A DNA stretch of 64,000 nucleotides, taken from assembly GCF_017347605.1 (NCBI RefSeq), contig NZ_AP024484.1, positions 2,866,501 to 2,930,500 of the forward strand, given 5' to 3'. Below are positions 1 to 7,905 of the stretch, in pieces. Every line of letters starts with the position of its first letter. Position 1 is the stretch's first letter. Position numbers and translations under genes: made by a program. The stretch is from Prevotella herbatica. Its GTDB lineage: Bacteria; Bacteroidota; Bacteroidia; Bacteroidales; Bacteroidaceae. Under the pieces are notes generated by a model that worked only from the letters and a program-made list of their open reading frames with translations, searched no databases and was not told the DNA's origin.

Positions 1-901
1 GATAACAAGCAGTGAAGTGGGGGCTTCTTACACTCAGGTTACGGTAAAGCAGATTTATAATTTTATGATAAATGATCTCAAAGAAGCTATTCCATATCTT
101 CCTGACATGGGCACCACGGTCTTGCATCCTGGCAAGGGGGCTGCATATGCGATGCTGGCAAGGATATATCTGCAGATGATGGATTATACAGACGCTCTGG
201 AATATGCTAACAAGGCTCTTGCCATAAATGACAAACTGATAGATTGGAATGAATTCTATAAGGCTAACAAGAGTGTTATAGACTCAGAAAATTCAGCTCA
301 AACTTCACAGACTCCTCTTGGATTCAACTGCGTGGAAAGTTATAATTTCAACTATGGCAGCAGTTCTTCTGGTGCCAGAATCAATAATATGCCACAGTGG
401 AGAGCAAAAATGTTTGAAGACGGTGATATTTATTTCAAATGTAACTGGAAACTTTATACTGTCGGTTCTGAGACTTATTACCGTGGCATTACCACCGGAA
501 CAATCAATTACAATGGTATGCGCACAGTGGAACAATATCTCATAAAGGCTGAATGCCTGGCACGTGATAATCAACTGACTGAGGCTATGAATGTTCTTAA
601 TACAGTAAGAAAGCATACTGTCAGTACTGATAAGTATGAATCGCTTACTGCTTCGTCTGTTGCCGAGGCCATAGAGTATATACGCCGGGAAAAGGATAAT
701 CTGTTGATTTACAGCATCGTTCCTTTTGCTGATGCTAGAAGATATAACGCTGAGGGAATCTATACTCATACGTTAAGCAAAGAGAAAGACGGCAAGACCG
801 TGACACTTTCTCCTTCAAGTTATATGTGGACATTCCCGTTCCCTCAGGGAGCTATTGAAAATGCCGGTAATGGCAGTATTACCCAGAATGTTGAAAAGTA
901 A
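1..901 (+). CDS. SusD/RagB-like lipoprotein, C-terminal part (5' end outside window)
   Basis: The reading frame is open from base 2, so the gene begins upstream of the window; the GTG at 17 is only an internal codon. About 299 residues remain. The visible part has the SusD/RagB pattern: an alpha-helical TPR-like stretch (KGAAYAMLARIYLQMMDY, then DALEYANKAL), a central loop-rich region, and the typical C-terminal run RTVEQYLIKAECLARD with a later RREKDN. SusD proteins are outer-membrane lipoproteins that cap a SusC TonB channel and bind its substrate. The partner susC should lie just upstream. A thioredoxin-like gene follows after 4 bases, so the two are probably co-transcribed. The substrate cannot be told from this fragment. 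Confidence 0.85.
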   Translation, partial: ITSSEVGASYTQVTVKQIYNFMINDLKEAIPYLPDMGTTVLHPGKGAAYAMLARIYLQMMDYTDALEYANKALAINDKLIDWNEFYKANKSVIDSENSAQTSQTPLGFNCVESYNFNYGSSSSGARINNMPQWRAKMFEDGDIYFKCNWKLYTVGSETYYRGITTGTINYNGMRTVEQYLIKAECLARDNQLTEAMNVLNTVRKHTVSTDKYESLTASSVAEAIEYIRREKDNLLIYSIVPFADARRYNAEGIYTHTLSKEKDGKTVTLSPSSYMWTFPFPQGAIENAGNGSITQNVEK

Positions 902-905
902 TAAA

Positions 906-2015
906 ATGAATATAATGAAAAAATTATCAGCTTTGCTAATTGCCTTTTCTGCCTGTGTGGCAGTGAACGCACAGTCTGTTGTTTCCCTGAAAATCAGTGG
1001 ACTACCTGATGGCACAGAGATTGAAGCCGTGTATGCCTACACGCATCAGAGTAAAGAACCGGCTGTTGCTGAAGCCAAAGTGATGAACGGTCAGTGTGTT
1101 GTCACGGTTCCGATGGATGAACCTCGCTATGTGGGATTCAAGGTCAAGGGTTACGATGGTTATGTTGCTCAGTTAATGACCGACAAGGGAGAAACACCTA
1201 AGGTTACTGCTGCTGCTGGGAAAAATGTTACAGACAGGGGAACTTATTATTATGGTTCTGATGTCAAAGTTGTCAACAGTCCGCTTGAGGCCGAGTATAT
1301 AAGTAAGATAGATGCCAAGCGCAAATATCTGGATATTCTGTATGAAGCTTTTCATAATGGATATACAGATATGAAGAGTGTGGGTTATGTCACTGCTGAG
1401 AAAAAATTCTTCACAGAAGTGGAAAAGACCTATAAAGCTATTGCTGCCGACAACAAAGACTCGTGGTGGGGACCATTCTCTATGTTGGCTCTGTATTCTT
1501 ATTTCACAGAGGAAAATGCGGCAGACTGGGCACAGTTTTCTACAGAAGCCCAGCAGAGTTATTATGGTCAGTTGTTGAAGAAAAAGATTTCTCCAGAAGG
1601 GCTGATAGGCAAGGATTATCCGAAGTTCAGTTTCACTGATGCCAAAGGTAAAGTTAATGAAGCTGCCAAGACAGTGAAAGGAAAAAAGATATTTCTGGTT
1701 GATTTCTGGGCAAGCTGGTGTGTGCCATGTCGTAAGGAAATTCCTAATCTGAAGAGTATCTATGCTGCCAACAGCAAGAAAGGACTGGAGATAATAAGTG
1801 TTTCGATAGACAAGAGTGAAGCAGCCTGGAAGAAAGCTCTTGAGAAGGAAAATTTGCCATGGCCTAATGGTATTAACAAGAGTGGTGTAGATGATTTGTA
1901 TCATGTTCAGGCTATTCCTGCAATATTTATTGTGGATGCAGTAACAGGCAAAGTAATTGGTGAGAACTTGCGTGGTGAAGAACTTGCTGCCAAGGTTGCT
2001 GATTTGTTGAAGTAA
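906..2015 (+). CDS. TlpA-like thioredoxin-family protein, exported
   Basis: This is a 369-residue protein with a signal peptide (MNIMKKLSALLIAFSACVAV, cleavage near NAQS). A beta-rich N-terminal part resembling DUF4369 is followed by an AhpC/TSA-thioredoxin domain from about residue 225. The redox motif is visible as WASWCVPCRKE, a WCxxC active site. Proteins of this architecture act in the Bacteroidetes periplasm as disulfide reductases and often follow SusCD pairs. I chose ATG 906 (or ATG 915) over the upstream ATG 855 because the upstream part overlaps the susD-like gene and spoils the signal peptide. The client protein is unknown. A hairpin terminator follows at 2041. Confidence 0.85.
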   Translation: MNIMKKLSALLIAFSACVAVNAQSVVSLKISGLPDGTEIEAVYAYTHQSKEPAVAEAKVMNGQCVVTVPMDEPRYVGFKVKGYDGYVAQLMTDKGETPKVTAAAGKNVTDRGTYYYGSDVKVVNSPLEAEYISKIDAKRKYLDILYEAFHNGYTDMKSVGYVTAEKKFFTEVEKTYKAIAADNKDSWWGPFSMLALYSYFTEENAADWAQFSTEAQQSYYGQLLKKKISPEGLIGKDYPKFSFTDAKGKVNEAAKTVKGKKIFLVDFWASWCVPCRKEIPNLKSIYAANSKKGLEIISVSIDKSEAAWKKALEKENLPWPNGINKSGVDDLYHVQAIPAIFIVDAVTGKVIGENLRGEELAAKVADLLK

Positions 2016-2040
2016 GCATTGTTTTTTGCAAATTAATATA

Positions 2041-2075
2041 AATAAGGGATGATAATATATGTCATCCCTTATTTT
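2041..2075. terminator. Bidirectional hairpin terminator after thioredoxin-like gene
   Basis: AATAAGGGATGA (2041-2052) pairs perfectly with TCATCCCTTATT (2062-2073), a 12-bp stem with A/T flanks on both sides. It lies 25 bases after the stop codon at 2015. Confidence 0.75.
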
Positions 2076-2225
2076 ATGCTCGGAATACACATCTGCTAAT
2101 GTGTGATTACATTTATATGGGTATGCTAACCCTATATGGTGAGTATGTCAAATGGTATCCTAAATGAGGAACTGCCGTATGTCGAACGGCACATACGATG
2201 GGGTGAGAGGTGGGGCAAAACGAAA

Positions 2226-2264
2226 GTAGGAGATAAATACCTATAATTAGTATTTACCTCCTAC
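2226..2264 (-). terminator. Terminator of gdhA
   Basis: GTAGGAG and TAAATAC (2226-2240) pair with GTATTTA and CTCCTAC (2250-2264), interrupted by one mismatch. On the minus strand the hairpin is followed by TTTCGTTTTG. It lies 23 bases beyond the gdhA stop, in the convergent gap. Confidence 0.7.
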
Positions 2265-2287
2265 ACGATTTTTCTTTCAGTGAAAAA

Positions 2288-3622
2288 TTATATTATTCCT
2301 TGAGCAAGCATTGCTTTGGCAACCTTTAGGAAACCGGCAACATTTGCACCCTTTACATAATTAATATATCCATCAGGTTCTGTGCCATATTTTACACAGT
2401 TTTCATGGATGTCATCCATAATGGCGTGTAATTTAGCATCAACTTCTTCACGTGTCCACTTAAGGCGCTCTGAGTTCTGACTCATCTCAAGACCTGATAC
2501 TGCAACACCACCAGCATTAGACGCCTTTCCTGGACAATATAGAATCTTAGCATCTTGGAATTGCTTGATTGCTGCAGGAACAGTTGGCATATTGGCACCT
2601 TCACTAACAGCGATAACGCCGTTAGCAATGAGAATTTTTGCAGCCTCTTCGTTTATTTCATTTTGTGTAGCGCAAGGCGTAGCTATATCGCCTTTTTCAG
2701 ACCAAGGTTTTGCTCCCTCTACATATTTAACTCCATATTTCTCAGCATATTCCTTAATACGTCCGCGCTCAATATTCTTAAGTTCCATGACGTATGCAAG
2801 TTTTTTCTCGTCTATACCATCAGGATCATATATGTAGCCGTTTGAATCTGACAAAGTAACTGGTTTTGCACCCAATTCTAGAAGTTTCTGAATAGTATAC
2901 TGAGCTACGTTTCCAGAACCAGAAACAAGTACGGTCTTACCTTTAATGTCAATGTTACGAGTCTTTAGCATGTTCTGAAGAAAGTATACATTGCCATATC
3001 CTGTAGCTTCTGGGCGGATAAGTGAACCACCAAATTCCTGACCTTTACCAGTAAGGATTCCAACAAATTGGTGTGTGAGTTTTTTATACTGACCGAACAT
3101 GTATCCAACTTCACGACCACCTACACCTATGTCTCCAGCTGGGACATCTTCATTAGGACCTATATGGCGATACAGCTCAGTCATGAATGCTTGGCAGAAA
3201 CGCATAACTTCAGCATTGCTCTTGCCACGTGGCGAGAAGTCAGATCCACCTTTCGCTCCACCCATTGGGAGTGTTGTCAATGAATTCTTGAATGTTTGCT
3301 CAAATGCAAGAAACTTTAATATTGATAGATTCACTGATTTGTGGAAACGTAGACCTCCTTTGTAAGGACCGATACAGTTGTTGTGCTGAACACGGTAGCC
3401 CATGTTTGTCTGAACATGACCTTTATCGTCTACCCATGATACGCGAAATTCTATTAGGCGGTCTGGAATGCAAAGACGATCAATAATATTAGCTTTTTCA
3501 AATTCTGGATGCTTGTTATATTCATCCTCAATTGTTCCCAGTACTTGACTCACTGCCTGAATATATTCAGGCTCATTTGGAAATCTGTTTTTCAGCTTTT
3601 CTACAACTTCTGTTGCTTTCAT
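2288..3622 (-). CDS. gdhA: Glutamate dehydrogenase, hexameric NADP-type
   Basis: The 444-residue product matches the usual length of hexameric bacterial GdhA. It interconverts 2-oxoglutarate plus ammonium and glutamate in the cytosol and is a main route of ammonia assimilation. The substrate-binding segments YKGGLRFHKSVN and PMGGAKGGSDF, with the catalytic lysine, are intact near residues 89-130. A Rossmann nucleotide-binding motif (VLVSGSGNVAQY) lies near residue 230. The C-terminal SNAGGVAVSGLEMSQN segment is typical of the family. The gene is monocistronic, with a TATCTTTG promoter at 3680-3687 and a terminator at 2226-2264. NADP preference is inferred from family resemblance only. Confidence 0.97.
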   Translation of the reverse strand: MKATEVVEKLKNRFPNEPEYIQAVSQVLGTIEDEYNKHPEFEKANIIDRLCIPDRLIEFRVSWVDDKGHVQTNMGYRVQHNNCIGPYKGGLRFHKSVNLSILKFLAFEQTFKNSLTTLPMGGAKGGSDFSPRGKSNAEVMRFCQAFMTELYRHIGPNEDVPAGDIGVGGREVGYMFGQYKKLTHQFVGILTGKGQEFGGSLIRPEATGYGNVYFLQNMLKTRNIDIKGKTVLVSGSGNVAQYTIQKLLELGAKPVTLSDSNGYIYDPDGIDEKKLAYVMELKNIERGRIKEYAEKYGVKYVEGAKPWSEKGDIATPCATQNEINEEAAKILIANGVIAVSEGANMPTVPAAIKQFQDAKILYCPGKASNAGGVAVSGLEMSQNSERLKWTREEVDAKLHAIMDDIHENCVKYGTEPDGYINYVKGANVAGFLKVAKAMLAQGII

Positions 3623-3679
3623 AATCTTTCTTCTTTTATTGGTTGGTTAAATTAAGTGTGCTCTATTTCTTTATAATTG

Positions 3680-3687
3680 CAAAGATA
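3680..3687 (-). promoter_or_regulatory. -7 promoter element of gdhA
   Basis: TATCTTTG on the minus strand, 58 bases upstream of the gdhA start codon; it matches the Bacteroidetes consensus TAnnTTTG. Confidence 0.65.
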
Positions 3688-3815
3688 TGTTTTTTTAGTT
3701 AGAAGACAAACAAATAGTTATTTTTTTTGCTATAATTGTGTAAAAAAGATAGTTTTTTATAGCCTTGTGGTCTTTTGGTAATGCAGATGTAATATGTTGT
3801 TTCTTTTCATTATGG

Positions 3816-3849
3816 ATAAAAAGAAAGTCCGGTATGTTAATACCGGACT
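3816..3849 (-). terminator. Terminator of the lon-tgt-lpt-helicase operon
   Basis: AGTCCGGTA (3826-3834) pairs perfectly with TACCGGACT (3841-3849). On the minus strand the hairpin is followed by TTCTTTTT. It sits 5 bases after the helicase stop codon. Confidence 0.8.
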
Positions 3850-3854
3850 AATAT

Positions 3855-5483
3855 TTATTTGATGCTGAACATCTTCTTAAATAACTTCTTAATGGTGTTT
3901 TCTTTCTTGATTGGCTTTTGAGTGTTTGGTACAGTCGTATTGCGCTTAGGTTTAGCGTTAGCAGCCTGTGGATTGTTTCTCTTCTTGTAGTTGCCTTCTA
4001 CATTTCCACGTCGCTTATTGTATTGAGGTTTTGTCTCATCATATTTTTTGCGTGGCTCCGCTCCCTTTTCAGTAGACTGCTGATCGTTCTTTTTGTATTC
4101 ACCCTTATTGCTGTTGCGTGCTTTGTATTCACGTCTTTCTTCAGCTGTATAATAGCGTTTCTTTGGATAATTACTTTTTGGTGCGACTTCACCTTCTGTT
4201 GTAGTTGCGTTGTTCGCATTGCTATTTTTCTGTCTGTGGTTCTGTTGCTTCTTATCCTTGTGTGTTGACTGGTCTCTGTCATTTCTCCTGCGGTTCTTTG
4301 CTGAAGTTCCATTCTTAGGCTTTCCGTCAGACTTGTATTCTGGTGATTCACCTAATCCTACAGGTAGAGGAACTTTCTCTACATCTTTTTCAAGGAATTT
4401 CTCAATCTGCTGGAAATAGTAAATATCATCTTCTGATACAAAAGTTATTGCTGTACCAGTACGTGCAGCTCTTGCAGTACGTCCAATTCTATGAACATAA
4501 TCCTCTGCATCGTGAGGCACATCGTAATTAATTACCATTGCAATGTCGTCAATGTCTATTCCACGTGATACGATATCTGTAGCTACGAGTACATCTAATT
4601 GTCCACTCTTGAATTTGAACATCACATCATCACGAGTAGCCTGATCCAAGTCTGAATGCATTTCACCACAATTGATATGCTTGCGTTGAAGAGCACCAGC
4701 TACCTGCTTTACTTTTATTTTGCTTCCGCAGAAGATGATTACACGCTGAAGATCACCATTCTTGAATATATCTTTTATGACACCCATTTTCTGAGTTTCA
4801 TAACAAACATAAGCCATCTGCTTTATTTTCTCAGCAGGCTTACTAACAGCAAGTTTTAGTTCTACTGGATCCTTTAGCAAAGTCTTTGCTAGTCCCTCAA
4901 TCTTGCTAGGCATTGTTGCCGAAAACATGATTGTTTGGCAAGTCTTTGGTAGTTTATTTGCTATCTTTATGATATCATCAGAAAATCCCATATCAAGCAT
5001 TCTGTCAGCTTCGTCAAGAATGAAGAATGAGACTTTACTCAAGTCGACATTGCCAAGACTGATATGAGAAATAAGTCGTCCTGGTGTGGCAATAATAATG
5101 TCTGCTCCAAGTTGTAAACTCTTAATCTCTTGATCATAACGGTTTCCGTCATTACCGCCGTAAACGGCAACACTGCTTACCCCGTTAAGGTAATATCCAA
5201 ATCCTTGCATCGCTTGGTCTATCTGTTGTGCAAGTTCGCGTGTAGGACTCATAATAAGGCAATTTATCGCCTTGTCGGGATAACCGCCGTCATCCAGTTT
5301 ACTTAATACGGGCAATAAATATGCTGCCGTTTTTCCTGTTCCTGTTTGTGCTACCCCTAATACGTCTTTGCCCTTTAATATTTCAGGAATACATTTTTCC
5401 TGAACAGGTGTGCATTCGTCAAAATGCATATCATATAGAGCGTCTAGTACGTTTTCATTTAAATTTAACTCGTCGAAATACAT
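3855..5483 (-). CDS. DEAD-box RNA helicase (RhlE/DeaD-like)
   Basis: An ATP-dependent RNA helicase of 542 residues. The Q-motif region, Walker A (AQTGTGKTAAYLLP), PTRELA, the DEAD box (FILDEADRMLDMGF), SAT (MFSATMP) and the C-terminal HRIGRTARA motif are all present in the first 370 residues. The last 150 or so residues form a basic, Asn/Gln/Lys-rich, low-complexity tail ending KKLFKKMFSIK, probably an RNA-binding tail. I start at ATG 5483 (MYFDELNLNEN), not at 5540, because the longer form would overlap the upstream gene. It is the last gene of the lon-tgt-lptF/G-like operon, 13 bases after its neighbour. A role in ribosome assembly or cold-related RNA remodelling is inferred. Confidence 0.95.
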   Translation of the reverse strand: MYFDELNLNENVLDALYDMHFDECTPVQEKCIPEILKGKDVLGVAQTGTGKTAAYLLPVLSKLDDGGYPDKAINCLIMSPTRELAQQIDQAMQGFGYYLNGVSSVAVYGGNDGNRYDQEIKSLQLGADIIIATPGRLISHISLGNVDLSKVSFFILDEADRMLDMGFSDDIIKIANKLPKTCQTIMFSATMPSKIEGLAKTLLKDPVELKLAVSKPAEKIKQMAYVCYETQKMGVIKDIFKNGDLQRVIIFCGSKIKVKQVAGALQRKHINCGEMHSDLDQATRDDVMFKFKSGQLDVLVATDIVSRGIDIDDIAMVINYDVPHDAEDYVHRIGRTARAARTGTAITFVSEDDIYYFQQIEKFLEKDVEKVPLPVGLGESPEYKSDGKPKNGTSAKNRRRNDRDQSTHKDKKQQNHRQKNSNANNATTTEGEVAPKSNYPKKRYYTAEERREYKARNSNKGEYKKNDQQSTEKGAEPRKKYDETKPQYNKRRGNVEGNYKKRNNPQAANAKPKRNTTVPNTQKPIKKENTIKKLFKKMFSIK

Positions 5484-5496
5484 AAATTTCTTTTTA

Positions 5497-6771
5497 TTAA
5501 TTTGGTGCCTGTCTGTAGCAGAAATAAGCCACAGCGGCAAATATTATATTTGGTATCCATGCTGCTATCATTGGTGGGAGATTAGCATTTATGGCAAATG
5601 TTGATGATACCGTCTGCAACATTATATATATAAAGCTGAGTGCCATACCTATTCCAAGATACATACCCATACCGCCTTTACGTTTCTTTGCTGATAGTGA
5701 AAGACCAATAATCGTCAGTATGAATGATGCAAAGCTTGCAGCTATTCGTTTGTGATATTCTACCTGATATTGTACTACATTACTGGAACCACGATCTATT
5801 TGTTTTGCTATGTAATTTTGTAGTTCAGGACTTGTGAATGTTTCTTGTTGTCCTTTTGAGTACACCAAGTCATTAGGTTCCATTTGTATTAAAGTATCTT
5901 TTCTTGCTCCTGTCTCTATTTGTTCTCGGTATCCATTAAATCTGCGTATCTTATAATTACTGGCTGACCAGTGATATTTTGAGTCGCTCACAGTATCATA
6001 TTGGATTTCCATTGCTGTCATGTGGCTGACAAGTTTTTTGTTGTTGAACTTGTCTAAAGAGAATCCATAGCCTTTTTTCGCATTGTTGTCATAGTGCTGA
6101 ATATACGCAATTGTACCTCTTTCCACTTGGAGCATAACATTATCTGCGGCAGTGTTTTTCTTTTTGTTTTTATACATTGACTCAAAATTCTGCCTTATGA
6201 CATTACTATGCGGAATAACGTATGCACTTAAATAAAAAGACAACGAAGATAACAATATACATGAAATCATATATGGACGCATAAGACGTCTAAAAGATAT
6301 ACCTGTAGCAAGCATGGAAATAATTTCACTGTTTCCTGCTAGTTTTGACGTAAAGAATATTACCGCAATGAAGACAAATAATGGGCTGAACAGATTGGCG
6401 AAGTATGGTATGAAATTCATGTAATAATCAAAAACAATGGCTTTTAAAGGCGCATGATATTGACTGAATTTCGCCAAGTTCTCATTTATATCAAATACAA
6501 TCGATATGCTTATAATCAAGGCTATTGAGTAGATGTAGGTACCAATAAATTTCTTGATAATATACCAATCAATTCTCTTGATGTAGCGTAAAGGATTCAG
6601 ATACTTCATCCAACGCATCTTATGGCATGTCCATCTTAAAATTTTACGCAACCATGCTGTATGGCTATGAAGCCATCTAACCAATCTGTGCAGCCATACT
6701 GGGTGCTTGCTGGTCCAGCGCAGAAAGCTATATAATTTATGATGTTTTTTAAGTCTACTGAATTCCGTCAT
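5497..6771 (-). CDS. LptF/LptG-family permease (LPS export) with unusual N-terminal extension
   Basis: A 424-residue YjgP/YjgQ-family membrane protein. LptF and LptG form the inner-membrane part of the LptB2FGC transporter that drives lipopolysaccharide to the outer membrane. The family core begins near residue 66 (KRIDWYIIKKFIGTY). It has a first transmembrane pair, a periplasmic beta-jellyroll region, and C-terminal membrane helices (ASFASFILTIIGLSLSAKKR onward). Residues 1-54 are an extra basic segment rich in Trp, His and Arg that precedes the normal start. The upstream ATG at 6771 lies 6 bases after tgt and is the natural operon start, but a start at Met52 or Met55 is possible. Whether it acts as LptF or LptG cannot be decided here. 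Confidence 0.88.
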   Translation of the reverse strand: MTEFSRLKKHHKLYSFLRWTSKHPVWLHRLVRWLHSHTAWLRKILRWTCHKMRWMKYLNPLRYIKRIDWYIIKKFIGTYIYSIALIISISIVFDINENLAKFSQYHAPLKAIVFDYYMNFIPYFANLFSPLFVFIAVIFFTSKLAGNSEIISMLATGISFRRLMRPYMISCILLSSLSFYLSAYVIPHSNVIRQNFESMYKNKKKNTAADNVMLQVERGTIAYIQHYDNNAKKGYGFSLDKFNNKKLVSHMTAMEIQYDTVSDSKYHWSASNYKIRRFNGYREQIETGARKDTLIQMEPNDLVYSKGQQETFTSPELQNYIAKQIDRGSSNVVQYQVEYHKRIAASFASFILTIIGLSLSAKKRKGGMGMYLGIGMALSFIYIMLQTVSSTFAINANLPPMIAAWIPNIIFAAVAYFCYRQAPN

Positions 6772-6777
6772 GATTAT

Positions 6778-7905
6778 TTATAAACGTTGACCTAATTGAT
6801 CTATTATCGAGTTTTTCCATGCAACAAAGTCACCTTTCTCAATGTGATTTCTGGCATCTGTAACTAATCGTAGGTAGAAAGCCAGATTGTGTATACTTCC
6901 TATTTGCATAGCAAGAAGTTCTTTTGCCTTGAACAAATGATGGAGATATGCTTTGGTATATACTTTGTCAACTTCACATCCGTCTTCGTCAATTGGAGTG
7001 AAATCATTCTCCCATTTTTTGTTACGCATGTTCATTGTCCCATTGTAAGTAAACAATAATGCGTTGCGCCCGTTACGTGTAGGCATAACACAATCAAACA
7101 TGTCAACACCACGCTCTATTGCTTCTAAAATGTTTTGAGGTGTTCCAACTCCCATTAGATAACGAGGCTTGTCTTTTGGTAGGATTTCGTTAACCACTTC
7201 AATCATCTCATACATGATATCAGTTGGCTCTCCTACAGCAAGACCACCTATGGCATTTCCGTCAGCACCTTTGTCAGCAACAAATTTCGCAGCATCGCGT
7301 CGTAAGTCCTTATATGTGCATCCCTGAACAATGGGGAAGAGACTTTGATTGTATCCGTAAAGTGGTTCTGTCTCTTTAAATCTTTTAAAGCATCTATCTA
7401 GCCATCTTTGAGTCATAGCAAGACTTTTCTTGGCATACGCATAGTCACTTTTGCCAGGAGGACATTCGTCTAGTGCCATCATGATGTCTGCACCGATGAC
7501 ACGTTCTGTATCCATAACGTTCTCAGGGGTGAAAATGTGTTTGCTTCCGTCAATATGTGACTGGAAAGTGCATCCTTCTTCGGTTAGTTTACGAATGCCA
7601 GTCAGTGAAAACACTTGAAAGCCTCCACTGTCTGTAAGAATAGGACGTTCCCATCCGTTAAAACCGTGCAATCCACCTGCTGCACGGAGTGTTTCCAATC
7701 CAGGACGAAGATACAGATGATACGTGTTTCCAAGAATGATCTGGGCATTTATCTGATCACGCAATTCACTGAAGTGTACACCCTTTACGGTACCAGCTGT
7801 GCCTACTGGCATAAAGATTGGGGTCTTTATCTGCCCGTGATCGGTTGTAATGACTCCTGTGCGTGCGTCGCTTGCGTTATCTGTGTGTTGAACTTCAAAT
7901 GTCAT
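6778..7905 (-). CDS. tgt: tRNA-guanine transglycosylase (queuine tRNA-ribosyltransferase)
   Basis: A 375-residue enzyme that exchanges guanine-34 for preQ1 in tRNAs with GUN anticodons. The substrate-binding TDSGGFQVFSL (Asp92) and the nucleophile region MFDCVMPTRNGRNA (Asp271) are intact. The bacterial family normally has a zinc site of the form CxCxxC plus His before the YLHHL motif. Here the equivalent segment is DGCEVDKVYTKAYLHHL (from about residue 308), so only one of the three cysteines remains. The gene overlaps lon by 4 bases (ATGA) and is followed by the lptF/G-like gene after 6 bases, so all are translated from one operon. Confidence 0.95.
   Translation of the reverse strand: MTFEVQHTDNASDARTGVITTDHGQIKTPIFMPVGTAGTVKGVHFSELRDQINAQIILGNTYHLYLRPGLETLRAAGGLHGFNGWERPILTDSGGFQVFSLTGIRKLTEEGCTFQSHIDGSKHIFTPENVMDTERVIGADIMMALDECPPGKSDYAYAKKSLAMTQRWLDRCFKRFKETEPLYGYNQSLFPIVQGCTYKDLRRDAAKFVADKGADGNAIGGLAVGEPTDIMYEMIEVVNEILPKDKPRYLMGVGTPQNILEAIERGVDMFDCVMPTRNGRNALLFTYNGTMNMRNKKWENDFTPIDEDGCEVDKVYTKAYLHHLFKAKELLAMQIGSIHNLAFYLRLVTDARNHIEKGDFVAWKNSIIDQLGQRL

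Noticed and set aside
1173..2090. 305-codon minus-strand open frame opposite the thioredoxin-like gene
   Set aside because: It lies antisense to a well-supported gene and shows no domain, signal or normal composition.
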